Shown here: piece after piece, positions 42,260-50,952 of the stretch
How the letters are laid out: every line of letters begins with the position of its first letter
Numbering within the stretch: position 1 is the first letter of the stretch
Assembly: GCF_014841135.1 (NCBI RefSeq)
Contig: NZ_JACYTN010000002.1
Span: 310,001-374,000 of the forward strand
Direction of reading: 5' to 3'
Length of the DNA: 64,000 nt
From: Paenibacillus arenosi
GTDB lineage: Bacteria > Bacillota > Bacilli > Paenibacillales > Paenibacillaceae
The notes under the pieces: model-generated
Told to the model about the DNA's origin: nothing
Database searches by the model: none
Seen by the model: the letters and a program-made list of their open reading frames with translations, nothing else
Program-made: the position numbers and the translations under genes

Positions 42260-45118
42260 TTACTGCTGTTCCTCTTTTAGCCACGTTTCAACTCTTGGAA
42301 CAACATGCTCCGTTGCCATATGTTCCATTTTGGGTCCAGGCAGTGAATACAGAAAATGCTTCCCGTAGCTTGTTTCAATCACTCGCGTGTCGTAAATAAG
42401 CACAATTCCTTTGTCCTGTGTCGTTCGAATGAGTCGACCAAATCCTTGCTTGAATCGGATAACAGCTTGCGGAACCGAATATTTACGAAATGGATTCTGT
42501 TTGCGTCGCTTCAACAAATCGCACTTTGCTTCCACCAGCGGATGATTCGGCGGCTGGAATGGCAACCGAACAATAGCCAAACAGGTCAATGCGTCCCCAG
42601 GAATATCTACACCTTCCCAGAAGCTGCTTGTGCCTAAAAGTACCGATGCTGATTGCTCTTGAAAACGACGTGTAAGTTTGCTTCGATTACCACTATCCAT
42701 ACCTTGACCGAGAACTTGAATGCCATGAAGCTTCAAATGTTCTTTCAAGGGCTCATATACGTCCTTGAGCATACGATAAGAAGTAAACAGTACAAGCATT
42801 CTACCTTTTGTCACTTTCGCAATTTCCGCTAAGGAAGTTGTCAAGTTGGAGTTAAAGTGAGGATCGCTTGAACCTCTTACTGTCGGAAAATCACGCGGTA
42901 TAATGACTAAAGCCTGTTCACGATAGTTAAACGGAGAAGGCAATATGACTGTATTCAACCGTCCATCTCTCGCAGCATCTTTCAAACCGATCTGTTCTTC
43001 AACGAAACCGAAAGATTTGTCAACAGACAAGGTCGCAGAGGTAAGAATGACACTTTTCTTCGGTTCAAAGAAGTACCGATTAAGCGCTTCACTAACATCT
43101 ACCGGTACAGCATACATGTTCATAGATTTATGTTTGTACTGCGGATTACCTTCCATCCAATAAACGGTCTCAGGATCATTGACTTGGACAAACATACGGA
43201 ATTCATCTTTAACATTCGCCAAATCTTTGAGCAATCCTGTTACATCCGTAATTACACCCTGCAATTCCTCGTCATCTGCATCTTTCCATTCTTGAGTCAG
43301 CTTCTCTCCGGAACGCACGATTTCATTTAATCTTGTATGAACTTCTTGTTCCATCTCAGAAACGGTCGACCATGCCTCGGGCTTATTAGAAGATTGCAAT
43401 CGTAATACAGCCTGTCCTACTTCAGCTTGACCCGCTTCTGGAGCTGGCAGCAATTGATACATAGCTTCATGCAATCGATCCCAACTGTCCTTAATCTCAA
43501 CAATCTGATTCATGAGCTTATCGATACCTTCTGCCCACACCAATGATTTCTCACTTCCAGATAATCGCAATCGGGTTTGAAGCAGAACAAGGGAACCATT
43601 TTTACTATCTTTATACAAACGCACGAGCGGATGTACCAATGAGAAATATTGCACATGAACACCAAGATGCTTTCCGGCCGTCTCTTCGAAATGATGTGCC
43701 TCATCAATGACCAAATGCTCATATGCAGGCAGTAAACGATGCTCCGCAATCACATCCGTAAACAATAGAGAATGATTCGTAATGATTACATCCGATAAAT
43801 TGGCACTGTTCTTCGCACGATGATAATAACAGCGCCGGAACCACGGACATGCACGATTCAAGCAAGAATCACTGTCGCTTGACACTGTATCCCAAAAATC
43901 GGGGCCTTTATGAACCAAGTGAAGCTCTTCATCATCACCATGCTCCGACTGACTTAACCAAACAACCATCTGTGCAGCTGTAATGAGATCATCACGAGCA
44001 TGTACAAACTCTCTATGATTTATTTTATGTTCAAACTTTCTCAAACACAAATAATGACTGCGTCCTTTTAATACCGAAGCTTTAAATGGAACAGGCATAA
44101 TCATGTCTAGCAAAGGCAAGTCCCGTTGACGTAACTGCTCCTGCAAATTGATTGTATGTGTACTAACTATTACTTTCTTTTCGTTCTTGACGCTGTGATA
44201 CAAAGCTGGGAGCAAATATCCAAGTGACTTTCCTGTCCCAGTCCCTGCTTCAATCAGCAAGTGCTTGTCTTCATCCAAGCATTCCATAACTTCCTCAAAC
44301 ATCTGTTCTTGTGCAGAACGAGGCTCATAGTTGCTGAATCGCTGTTTGAGATTGTCTTTCACTTGATCCATAAAAGATCGGAATGAAACACCTTCTAACG
44401 CCTTATCATCCATTCCTTCGCGTGGTGGCAGCTCATCTGTCCATTCATCCATCTTAAAGCTAAGTTGACGATACGAATGCTGGTCATGACGATCATTAAA
44501 TCTGGTTGCATCTTGTTCAATGCGTGCTAGCTCAGATTGCAACAACCAAGCAAGGTCATTATCCTCGTTCGCAAACAATTCAACGATACGCTGCAGCGTC
44601 AAAAGCGGAAGCTCTCGAATAGCTTCTATACAGCGAACAAATATGTGCGCGGTTGCAAGTGCATCACTATCTGCCTGATGCGGTCGCTCGTGTTCGACTC
44701 CAAATGTCTGGGCGACAGAGCCTAACTGATATGACGTTAATGATGGGAACAAGATTCGCAGCATCTCGATCGTATCCAATATGCGACCTGTAAAAGGTAA
44801 ATAGCCTGTCTGCTCAAGTGCATTCCGTAGAAATTGATAATCAAATGCTACGTGATGCCCCACCAACGCCACATCACTTAATAATGGCACAAGACCTGTC
44901 ATCGCTTCATCCAAGTCAGGAGCTTCAGCAACCATTTCGTCAGTAATTCCTGTTAATTGTGTAATAAACGCAGGAATCGGGATGGAAGGACGGACAAGAG
45001 TATGATACTGCTGTTCAATCGCTAGCTGTTCATTTAGCACAACGAAGCCAATCTGTATAATTTCATCGCCAGGCTGGTTACCTGTCGTTTCAAAGTCCAA
45101 TACGGCAAATCTCATCAT
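42260..45118 (-). CDS. dinG: DinG family helicase with N-terminal DEDD exonuclease domain
   Basis: 952 residues. An N-terminal 3'-5' exonuclease domain has DFETTG (8-13), GHHVAFDYQFL (87-97) and HQADSDALA (147-155). The superfamily 2 helicase has Walker A EAGTGTGKS (290-298) and DEAH at 472-475. Four cysteines (358, 419, 424, 430) lie between them at the place where XPD/DinG helicases bind a [4Fe-4S] cluster. It acts on 5' flap, D-loop or R-loop type DNA in repair. The start ATGATG is clean. It lies between rex and a TPR gene. S. aureus DinG lacks the cluster cysteines, so their presence here is notable. Confidence 0.93.
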   Translation of the reverse strand: MMRFAVLDFETTGNQPGDEIIQIGFVVLNEQLAIEQQYHTLVRPSIPIPAFITQLTGITDEMVAEAPDLDEAMTGLVPLLSDVALVGHHVAFDYQFLRNALEQTGYLPFTGRILDTIEMLRILFPSLTSYQLGSVAQTFGVEHERPHQADSDALATAHIFVRCIEAIRELPLLTLQRIVELFANEDNDLAWLLQSELARIEQDATRFNDRHDQHSYRQLSFKMDEWTDELPPREGMDDKALEGVSFRSFMDQVKDNLKQRFSNYEPRSAQEQMFEEVMECLDEDKHLLIEAGTGTGKSLGYLLPALYHSVKNEKKVIVSTHTINLQEQLRQRDLPLLDMIMPVPFKASVLKGRSHYLCLRKFEHKINHREFVHARDDLITAAQMVVWLSQSEHGDDEELHLVHKGPDFWDTVSSDSDSCLNRACPWFRRCYYHRAKNSANLSDVIITNHSLLFTDVIAEHRLLPAYEHLVIDEAHHFEETAGKHLGVHVQYFSLVHPLVRLYKDSKNGSLVLLQTRLRLSGSEKSLVWAEGIDKLMNQIVEIKDSWDRLHEAMYQLLPAPEAGQAEVGQAVLRLQSSNKPEAWSTVSEMEQEVHTRLNEIVRSGEKLTQEWKDADDEELQGVITDVTGLLKDLANVKDEFRMFVQVNDPETVYWMEGNPQYKHKSMNMYAVPVDVSEALNRYFFEPKKSVILTSATLSVDKSFGFVEEQIGLKDAARDGRLNTVILPSPFNYREQALVIIPRDFPTVRGSSDPHFNSNLTTSLAEIAKVTKGRMLVLFTSYRMLKDVYEPLKEHLKLHGIQVLGQGMDSGNRSKLTRRFQEQSASVLLGTSSFWEGVDIPGDALTCLAIVRLPFQPPNHPLVEAKCDLLKRRKQNPFRKYSVPQAVIRFKQGFGRLIRTTQDKGIVLIYDTRVIETSYGKHFLYSLPGPKMEHMATEHVVPRVETWLKEEQQ

Positions 45119-45185
45119 TTACATATTCCTCTCGCCCAATTCTGTTTATATAGCATAACAGATGTTCGGTTGTTTGGAAATGAGT

Positions 45186-45220
45186 AGAGGGGTACATCTT
45201 ACGAAAAGATGTTCCCCTCT
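45186..45220. terminator. Hairpin terminator after the TPR gene
   Basis: A 15-bp stem with one mismatch (45186-45200 with 45206-45220) in the 109-base gap before dinG. The T-tract is weak on either strand. Confidence 0.55.
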
Positions 45221-45227
45221 TGTAATT

Positions 45228-45914
45228 TCATCCCATATGAACCATTCGCTTTTCCCCTAATTGGAGACAGCCCTGATTGTCTAAACACACTTGCAAATTA
45301 GCAATTGGTTCGGGAATCGTCGGATCAGCAACATGTGCTTGGTGAAAATAATGCTGCGCTTTCTCCGTATTTCGATCCATCGCTTGAATACAACCTAGTG
45401 CATTGTAAGCCAATGCCTTCAACATTGCATCCTCCGTCAAAGGAATAATAAAATGAAAATGACGGCATGCTTCCTGCTTGCGACCGAGATGCAAATAAGA
45501 TAATCCCAAATATGCTCTTGCTAATAATCGTTCAGGTTGCTGTAAGGCAGCCTCTTCAAAATGATTGGCCGCTTGATGATACATCAGAAGCGTAAAGTAA
45601 CCTTGCCCCCGTTGAAAAGGATCACTGTAATCCAAATCCAGCATTGACTTCTGTGCAGAAGTTGAAGTCTGTTTTTGAGAAACGATACTTGTTAGACTGT
45701 TGCTTTGGCTGTTATGCTCGCCTTCATTTTGCTTACGAAGTAATGCCAGTTTTTCTTCGAATCGAAGCCATTCTTCTAGAAAATGGTCACTCATGGAAGT
45801 AAGCAGTTGAATTTGCTGATTCAGCTCTTCACGTATTTGCCCCTTCGCTTTCGGATAATGCTTCAAGATATCATCCAACTGATCATTCATCGTCGCGAAC
45901 ATGTGCTGCAACAC
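45228..45914 (-). CDS. Tetratricopeptide repeat protein
   Basis: 228 residues, no signal peptide or membrane segment. The first 95 residues are helical, probably coiled-coil (QLDDILKHYPKAKGQIREELNQQIQL). Residues 100-215 carry TPR-like units (GYFTLLMYHQAANHFEEAALQQP, ARAYLGLSYLHLGRKQEACRHF, AYNALGCIQAMDRNTEKAQHYFHQA). It starts at a GTG with AGAGGTGGG upstream. It stands in a panD-dinG gap that is usually shorter in Bacillus. TPR proteins are protein-binding adaptors; the partner is unknown. Confidence 0.8.
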   Translation of the reverse strand: MLQHMFATMNDQLDDILKHYPKAKGQIREELNQQIQLLTSMSDHFLEEWLRFEEKLALLRKQNEGEHNSQSNSLTSIVSQKQTSTSAQKSMLDLDYSDPFQRGQGYFTLLMYHQAANHFEEAALQQPERLLARAYLGLSYLHLGRKQEACRHFHFIIPLTEDAMLKALAYNALGCIQAMDRNTEKAQHYFHQAHVADPTIPEPIANLQVCLDNQGCLQLGEKRMVHMG

Positions 45915-46040
45915 GATTCATCCCACCTCTACATGTGATGCTGTGCGTTGTTGTTTGGCTCACGTTCATTGTGTGTATCAACGATGCTTTTCATGCGAGA
46001 TGGCATTGATTCAACAATACTGCCTCATGCTGTTATCAAA

Positions 46041-46424
46041 TTATCGAATTGTAGCATGAATTTCAACACTCGCTGTTTCCGTAGGGCGGTTGCGCTCATC
46101 AACGAATACGATACGAGGCTCATATTGACGCGCTTCTTCATTCGTCATGCCAGCATAGGAAATAATAATGACATTATCCCCTGGCTGAACAAGTCGAGCT
46201 GCTGCACCATTCAAGCAAATAACTCCAGAATGACGTGCTCCACGAATGACATAAGTTTCAAGACGAGCACCATTGTTATTATTAACGATTTGAACTTTCT
46301 CATTCGGCAATAAATCAGCAAGCTCCATAAGATGCTCATCAATCGTAATGCTGCCAACGTAGTTCAAATTTGCTTCTGTTACCGTTGCACGATGAATTTT
46401 TGACTTCATCATTTCACGAATCAC
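46041..46424 (-). CDS. panD: Aspartate 1-decarboxylase precursor
   Basis: Makes beta-alanine from aspartate for pantothenate. The enzyme is made as a proenzyme and cleaves itself between Gly24 and Ser25 (NYVGSITID) to form its pyruvoyl cofactor; the motif is intact. 127 residues, standard. The [10 protein letters not shown] and FVDERNRP family blocks follow. It follows panC after 90 bases. It probably belongs to the panBCD unit, though the gap would allow its own promoter. Confidence 0.97.
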   Translation of the reverse strand: MIREMMKSKIHRATVTEANLNYVGSITIDEHLMELADLLPNEKVQIVNNNNGARLETYVIRGARHSGVICLNGAAARLVQPGDNVIIISYAGMTNEEARQYEPRIVFVDERNRPTETASVEIHATIR

Positions 46425-46513
46425 GGCGTAATCCCCATTTCTGAATGATTCATATATTTGAAAAACGTAAATAATATAGAAACTTATAAACGGAATGAAT
46501 CAAATCTTATTGA

Positions 46514-47392
46514 TTATGATTGGTACGGCAAATATAAGTTATCAATCAATCTCGTATTGCCAAATCTTACAGCAAGCGCGATTAGTATGTCCGACTTTTG
46601 TTCTGGCAACTGCACAGACGCAGCAAATCGTTCCATACTTGGATACTGAACAATTTCTACATAATCAATATTTGCAAGTGGCATTGCTTGAATATTTTTT
46701 ATAATTATATCCATTAACTCTCCTGCTGTAATGGCAGCTTGTTCGCGAATTAGTGAATGAGCCATTTGTAAAGACTCAGATAACACAAGCGCCTGACGAC
46801 GTTCTTCATCAGACAAATAGACATTACGTGAACTAAGGGCTAGACCATCTGTTTCTCTGACAATCTGACAAGGAACAACTTCCACATCGATATTGAGGTC
46901 ATTTACCATCTGTTGAATAACAGCCACTTGCTGTGCATCCTTCAGTCCAAAGTAAGCCCGATCTGGCTTTACCATATTAAATAATTTGGCTACCACTGTT
47001 GTTACACCGTCAAAATGACCTGGTCTAGACGCACCGCATAAACCTTCTGTTACTTCAGCAACTCTAATCTTAGTCTTTGTCGCTTGTGGATACATAACGT
47101 CAACGGATGGTAAAAATACGATATCAATACCACATTGTCCAGCCAATTGTAGATCACCCGATTCATTTCGTGGATAGCGATCCAAATCTTCATTCGGTCC
47201 AAATTGAATGGGATTCACAAAAATGCTAAGCACCGAAATCTCATTTTTTTCAACCGACTTGCGCATAAGACTTGCATGTCCTTCATGCAAATATCCCATT
47301 GTCGGTACGAAACCAACCGTACTATTAGGACGATTGCCGCGCAATTGCTGCACTGCTGCTCTTATTTCTTCAACCGTACGTGCTACGATCAA
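46514..47392 (-). CDS. panC: Pantoate-beta-alanine ligase
   Basis: ATP-dependent ligase that joins pantoate and beta-alanine. It has the HxGH-type motif HEGH at 35-38 (TMGYLHEGH), DLNIDVEVVPCQIVRETDGLALSSRN, and the DYVEI block. 292 residues. The start overlaps the panB stop by four bases. A small part of the downstream region forms a shadow frame on the plus strand that I do not report. Confidence 0.97.
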   Translation of the reverse strand: MIVARTVEEIRAAVQQLRGNRPNSTVGFVPTMGYLHEGHASLMRKSVEKNEISVLSIFVNPIQFGPNEDLDRYPRNESGDLQLAGQCGIDIVFLPSVDVMYPQATKTKIRVAEVTEGLCGASRPGHFDGVTTVVAKLFNMVKPDRAYFGLKDAQQVAVIQQMVNDLNIDVEVVPCQIVRETDGLALSSRNVYLSDEERRQALVLSESLQMAHSLIREQAAITAGELMDIIIKNIQAMPLANIDYVEIVQYPSMERFAASVQLPEQKSDILIALAVRFGNTRLIDNLYLPYQS

Positions 47393-48261
47393 CGTACTTC
47401 CACCTTTCCTGGGCCATACAAATGATCAACTACAACATCTTCTGCACGGAAGCTATTCGCTTCTGCTGGGAATGAGCGAGTCTTGACATCTTGTACATAA
47501 GACTGAATGCTTTCTCTAATTGTCGTACCGATATCGGCATATGTCTTAACAAATCGCTTCTCACGGTAATCTGGTGAGTAACGGACAATATCATGGAACA
47601 CAAGCACTTGGCCATCACAACCAGCACCAGCACCTATACCAATAGTAGGGATGCTGAGTCGTTCGCTAATATAAGTAGCCACTTGATCCGTTACTAGCTC
47701 AAGCACGATTCCGAATGCACCCGCTCGCTCCAAAGCAAGTGCATCTTGCAACAATCGATCTGCATCTTCTTTTGTTTTCCCTTGAATGCGATAACCGCCA
47801 AGCTGATGTACAGATTGAGGCGTTAGTCCGATATGACCTAGTACAGGCACTCCTGCCTTAACGCATGCATCCACCATAAGCGTAATTTCTGCGCCGCCTT
47901 CCATTTTAACAGCGTTTGCATGGCCTTCTTGCATAAGTCGACGAACATCATTCAACGTCTCTGTAACCGTGCTGTGATAAGTCATGAATGGCATATCTGC
48001 AACGATAAATGTATGAGGCGCCCCACGGCGTGCAGCGCGTGTATGGTAAACCATGTCATCAACGGTGACTGGCAGTGTGGAATCATATCCTAGAACGACA
48101 TTCCCAAGCGAGTCTCCGACAAGAATCATATCTACCCCAGCTTGTTCCACAAGTGCTGCAGTTGGATAATCATAAGCAGTCACCATCGTAATGGGATCTT
48201 TATTTTCTTTCATATTTTTCAATTTAATAATGCTTACAGGCTGTTTTTTGACTACTGACAT
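47389..48261 (-). CDS. panB: 3-methyl-2-oxobutanoate hydroxymethyltransferase
   Basis: First committed step of pantothenate synthesis: adds a hydroxymethyl group from 5,10-methylenetetrahydrofolate to ketoisovalerate. It has the PanB barrel with DSLGNVVLGYDSTLPVT (metal-binding Asp), GGYRIQGKT and IGIGAGAGCDGQVLV. I use the ATG at 48259-48261; AAAGGAG lies nine bases upstream, while the TTG at 48270 is not favoured. About 290 residues. It is the first gene after a structured leader with an intrinsic terminator, so its transcription can be attenuated. Confidence 0.97.
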   Translation of the reverse strand: MSVVKKQPVSIIKLKNMKENKDPITMVTAYDYPTAALVEQAGVDMILVGDSLGNVVLGYDSTLPVTVDDMVYHTRAARRGAPHTFIVADMPFMTYHSTVTETLNDVRRLMQEGHANAVKMEGGAEITLMVDACVKAGVPVLGHIGLTPQSVHQLGGYRIQGKTKEDADRLLQDALALERAGAFGIVLELVTDQVATYISERLSIPTIGIGAGAGCDGQVLVFHDIVRYSPDYREKRFVKTYADIGTTIRESIQSYVQDVKTRSFPAEANSFRAEDVVVDHLYGPGKVEVR

Positions 48262-48303
48262 GTAAGTCAACTCCTTTGGTTTTTCCTTTTTAGTTTACGC
48301 AAA

Positions 48304-48338
48304 ACAAAAAAACCTTTTAGCGTTTCCACTAAAAAGGT
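48304..48338 (-). terminator. Intrinsic terminator inside the panB leader
   Basis: Minus-strand stem ACCTTTTTAG (48338-48329) with CTAAAAGGT (48320-48312), followed by TTTTTTTGTTTT. It lies only about 50 bases before panB and follows a structured leader, so it is probably a regulated attenuator, although it could also end the birA transcript. Confidence 0.75.
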
Positions 48339-48373
48339 CCCAAAGCAAAAAAGAAGTCACATGCGGACGTCTT

Positions 48374-48413
48374 TCTGTCTCGGTCCCTTCGGCTCAGAGC
48401 AGAAATGTGCAGC
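48374..48413 (-). promoter_or_regulatory. Structured leader RNA of panBCD, candidate pan RNA motif
   Basis: On the minus strand TCTG and CTC pair with GAG and CAGA, with an unpaired A between the helices, then a short upper stem closing a GAAG loop (CCGAAGGG). The known pan motif of Firmicutes is a hairpin with conserved bulged adenosines found ahead of panB, panC or panD, so location and shape fit. I could not align it to the published model. An extended -10 (TGGTATACT, about 48491-48499) upstream could be its promoter. Confidence 0.45.
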
Positions 48414-48516
48414 ACAGCTACTATGCAATTAAAGGCACAATTCCGTTGCTTTGCGAGTGCGGTTCCAACTATGGATACCGCCTACACAGCTAGTATACCA
48501 GAAATGCGCCTTCAAA

Positions 48517-49488
48517 TCATGTGCTAAATTGCACGTCTCCTGAAAATACTTTCTTATAGCAGCCATCCGTATCCAGCAATACGAGTGCACCGGATTCATC
48601 CAATCCTTGTGCGACACCGCTAACCTGGCCGAAAGGCGTATCTACGTTGAGCGAACGACCAATTGTTATGCTTTGCGCTTCCCATAACGAACGAATCGGA
48701 CCGAAACCTTGCTCTTCATAGAGTCGATACAATTGCTCCCATTCGAATAATACTTCGGCAAGCAGTGCAGCTCGGTCCACTTCTTGGCCACTTTCATGGC
48801 GCAGCGAAGTCACGACTTGTCGAAGTTCCTCTGGGAAGTCTTTTTCTTCTAAATTAACGCTGATGCCTACACCAGCTATTACACTAAGTAATCGCTCATC
48901 CTCTGCTTGGGACTCCAGCAAAATACCGCATACTTTCCGCTCGCCGACGAGTAAATCGTTCGGCCATTTTATCCCGATCGGTAAGGAAACAATTCGCTTA
49001 ATAGCACGACATATCGCTACAGCTGTCAGAAGCGTTAAATGCGGTGTGAAGTGAAGTGGTATACGCGGCTTAAGCACGAGACTCATCCAAATCCCTTTAC
49101 CCGCAGGCGAATGCCACGCTCGTCCACGACGACCACGACCTTCCCCTTGTTCTTCAGCAATGACGATCGCGCCCTCTTCTGCCCCTTCCAAAGCCCAAGC
49201 AAGTGCAACGTTCTGAGTCGAATCTGTTCGTTCAAGCAGCTTTAGCTGCTGGCCAAAGCTACTCGTCTTCAGATGCTCTCTGATCGAAGCTTCATCGAGC
49301 TTGGTAGGTTCACCAATCAGACGATATCCGAGCTTTGGTACCGCTTCGAACTGATAGCCTTTTTTGCGCAGGCGATTAATTTGCTTCCATACCGCTGTAC
49401 GCGATATGGACAGCTCCCGACTTATCTCTTCGCCAGAAATATATTGATCTTGATGGGATTGGAACCATCCTAAAAGTGGATCGCTCAC
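48517..49488 (-). CDS. birA: Biotin operon repressor / biotin-protein ligase
   Basis: Bifunctional: it biotinylates acetyl-CoA carboxylase and represses biotin genes. The N-terminal winged helix (about 1-60, SGEEISRELSISRTAVWKQINRLR) is followed by the ligase domain with the biotinyl-adenylate loop GRGRRGRAW near 116-124 and KWPNDLLV near 180. The C-terminal SH3-like domain ends the protein. 323 residues. The start overlaps the cca stop by four bases. The 245-base gap after it holds the panB leader. Confidence 0.96.
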   Translation of the reverse strand: MSDPLLGWFQSHQDQYISGEEISRELSISRTAVWKQINRLRKKGYQFEAVPKLGYRLIGEPTKLDEASIREHLKTSSFGQQLKLLERTDSTQNVALAWALEGAEEGAIVIAEEQGEGRGRRGRAWHSPAGKGIWMSLVLKPRIPLHFTPHLTLLTAVAICRAIKRIVSLPIGIKWPNDLLVGERKVCGILLESQAEDERLLSVIAGVGISVNLEEKDFPEELRQVVTSLRHESGQEVDRAALLAEVLFEWEQLYRLYEEQGFGPIRSLWEAQSITIGRSLNVDTPFGQVSGVAQGLDESGALVLLDTDGCYKKVFSGDVQFST

Positions 49489-50882
49489 GTTGTATCCCCA
49501 CCTTTCCTTACGACATTCATCAAGGCATCGCGCTCATTCGGAAGCGCACCAACTGCCACCTTGATCCAGATATGTTCTAGATTAGCTCGTACCCAAGGGC
49601 CAGCAGGACGCTCGCTTGCTTCTAGAATGTCGCGGCCCTTAATGGCAAGGTCCGACAGCTGCCGGACCGGCATGGCATTGAGCCATTGCGGCCCCATGCG
49701 AAGCAGCGTGCAAGCAGCATGCGGCTCCGCGCATTCATGCGGTAGATCAGCTGCAGCCTGCGGCTGCATGGATGCCTGCTGCACTGCCGCAGGCTGCTCG
49801 CCTTCGCTTGCGCCTAGCATCGCTTGGCGGCAAGCGAGAGCTCCGCGCACAGCCGTTTCGCCATAGGCGAGTACGGCTTGCGCGAACGCGCGGCGCAGCG
49901 CAGCTTCGCCAGCGCTAGCGGCGCCTTGCGCTGCTGCGGCGGCGGATGCCGCCTGCGCCGCAGCAGCGAGCTGCGCATGGGCGCGCAGGACGGGCAATAT
50001 GCCGTCCTGCTGCGCGCCTGAGAGGCGCAGGGCTAGGCATACAGCCTGCGCCTCTTCTGCGCTTGCGCCATGCACAAGCGCAAGCAGCGCGAAGCGCAGC
50101 TCGGGCGTCTCTACCTGCCCCAGCACTGCCAAGGCACTTTGCCAGCGGGCGCTCCATGGATGCGCCAAGAACAGAAGCGGCTCTTTCGCATATGCGAGTA
50201 TACCGCTTCGCACGACGAACGCCCAGCCTCTAGCAGGATCTGGCCCAGCAGTAAGCTTCCACAGCTCTTCGCGTACCCGTTCCATCGCAACAGGAGCCAA
50301 TCCAGCACGTAGCTTCACCAATGCGCGCCATGTTCCCTTTGCGATCCGCATCTGTAACACAGAAGCGAAGCGAAGCGCTCGCAGCATGCGCAAAGCATCT
50401 TCACTGAATCGCTCCTCTGCATGACCAACCGTACGCACACGATGTGCTTGCAAATCAACTTGTCCATCAAATGGATCCAACAACATGCCGTCAGCATCAA
50501 CGGCCATTGCATTCATGGTAAAATCTCTGCGACGCAAATCTTCCGTCACATCCGTAATAAATTCCACAGACGCCGGACGACGATTATCCACGTAGCCGCC
50601 CTCACGTCGGAACGTTGTCACTTCATAGGTACCACGCTTCGTAACAACCGTAACTGTTCCATGCTGCAAGCCTGTCGGTATGACACGCTCAAACCATTCA
50701 CATACTTGTTCTGGCGCTGCGGAGGTAGCAATATCGATATCGTGAATGGGACGATCTAATATCGTATCACGCACACAGCCGCCTACCATATAAGCTTGAT
50801 GACCCTGCTGCTCTATTGCGCGAATGATTTCTCGCGCTCCATCAGCCAGTTCACTATTCAACTGTAGTCGAAGCATATTCAT
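49485..50882 (-). CDS. cca: CCA-adding tRNA nucleotidyltransferase with an alanine-rich GC-rich insert
   Basis: Adds or repairs the 3' CCA of tRNAs. The class II signature is intact: GGCVRD (34-39) and the metal-binding DID at 48-50, then RRDFTMNAMAVD and the BD/BA nucleotide-binding segments. 465 residues, longer than the B. subtilis enzyme at about 400. The extra length lies in a low-complexity region (about residues 285-395) rich in Ala and Gln. Its DNA is strikingly GC-rich: line 49921-49980 has 47 of 60 G or C, compared with 21 of 60 just upstream at 50881-50940. The insert lies in the C-terminal body/tail region, away from the catalytic head, so activity should be kept. AAGAAAGG precedes the ATG. 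Confidence 0.93.
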   Translation of the reverse strand: MNMLRLQLNSELADGAREIIRAIEQQGHQAYMVGGCVRDTILDRPIHDIDIATSAAPEQVCEWFERVIPTGLQHGTVTVVTKRGTYEVTTFRREGGYVDNRRPASVEFITDVTEDLRRRDFTMNAMAVDADGMLLDPFDGQVDLQAHRVRTVGHAEERFSEDALRMLRALRFASVLQMRIAKGTWRALVKLRAGLAPVAMERVREELWKLTAGPDPARGWAFVVRSGILAYAKEPLLFLAHPWSARWQSALAVLGQVETPELRFALLALVHGASAEEAQAVCLALRLSGAQQDGILPVLRAHAQLAAAAQAASAAAAAQGAASAGEAALRRAFAQAVLAYGETAVRGALACRQAMLGASEGEQPAAVQQASMQPQAAADLPHECAEPHAACTLLRMGPQWLNAMPVRQLSDLAIKGRDILEASERPAGPWVRANLEHIWIKVAVGALPNERDALMNVVRKGGDTT

Positions 50883-50952
50883 TCAAGCCTTTCTTGACAT
50901 TTGCTTTACGTCAGAATGCCGACAATAACCAAATGTATATCGTTCCTTACGA

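Noticed and set aside
49561-50424. Several plus- and minus-strand frames inside cca
   Set aside because: GC-rich DNA keeps all frames open; they encode Arg/Ala/Ser-rich shadows of the alanine-rich insert.
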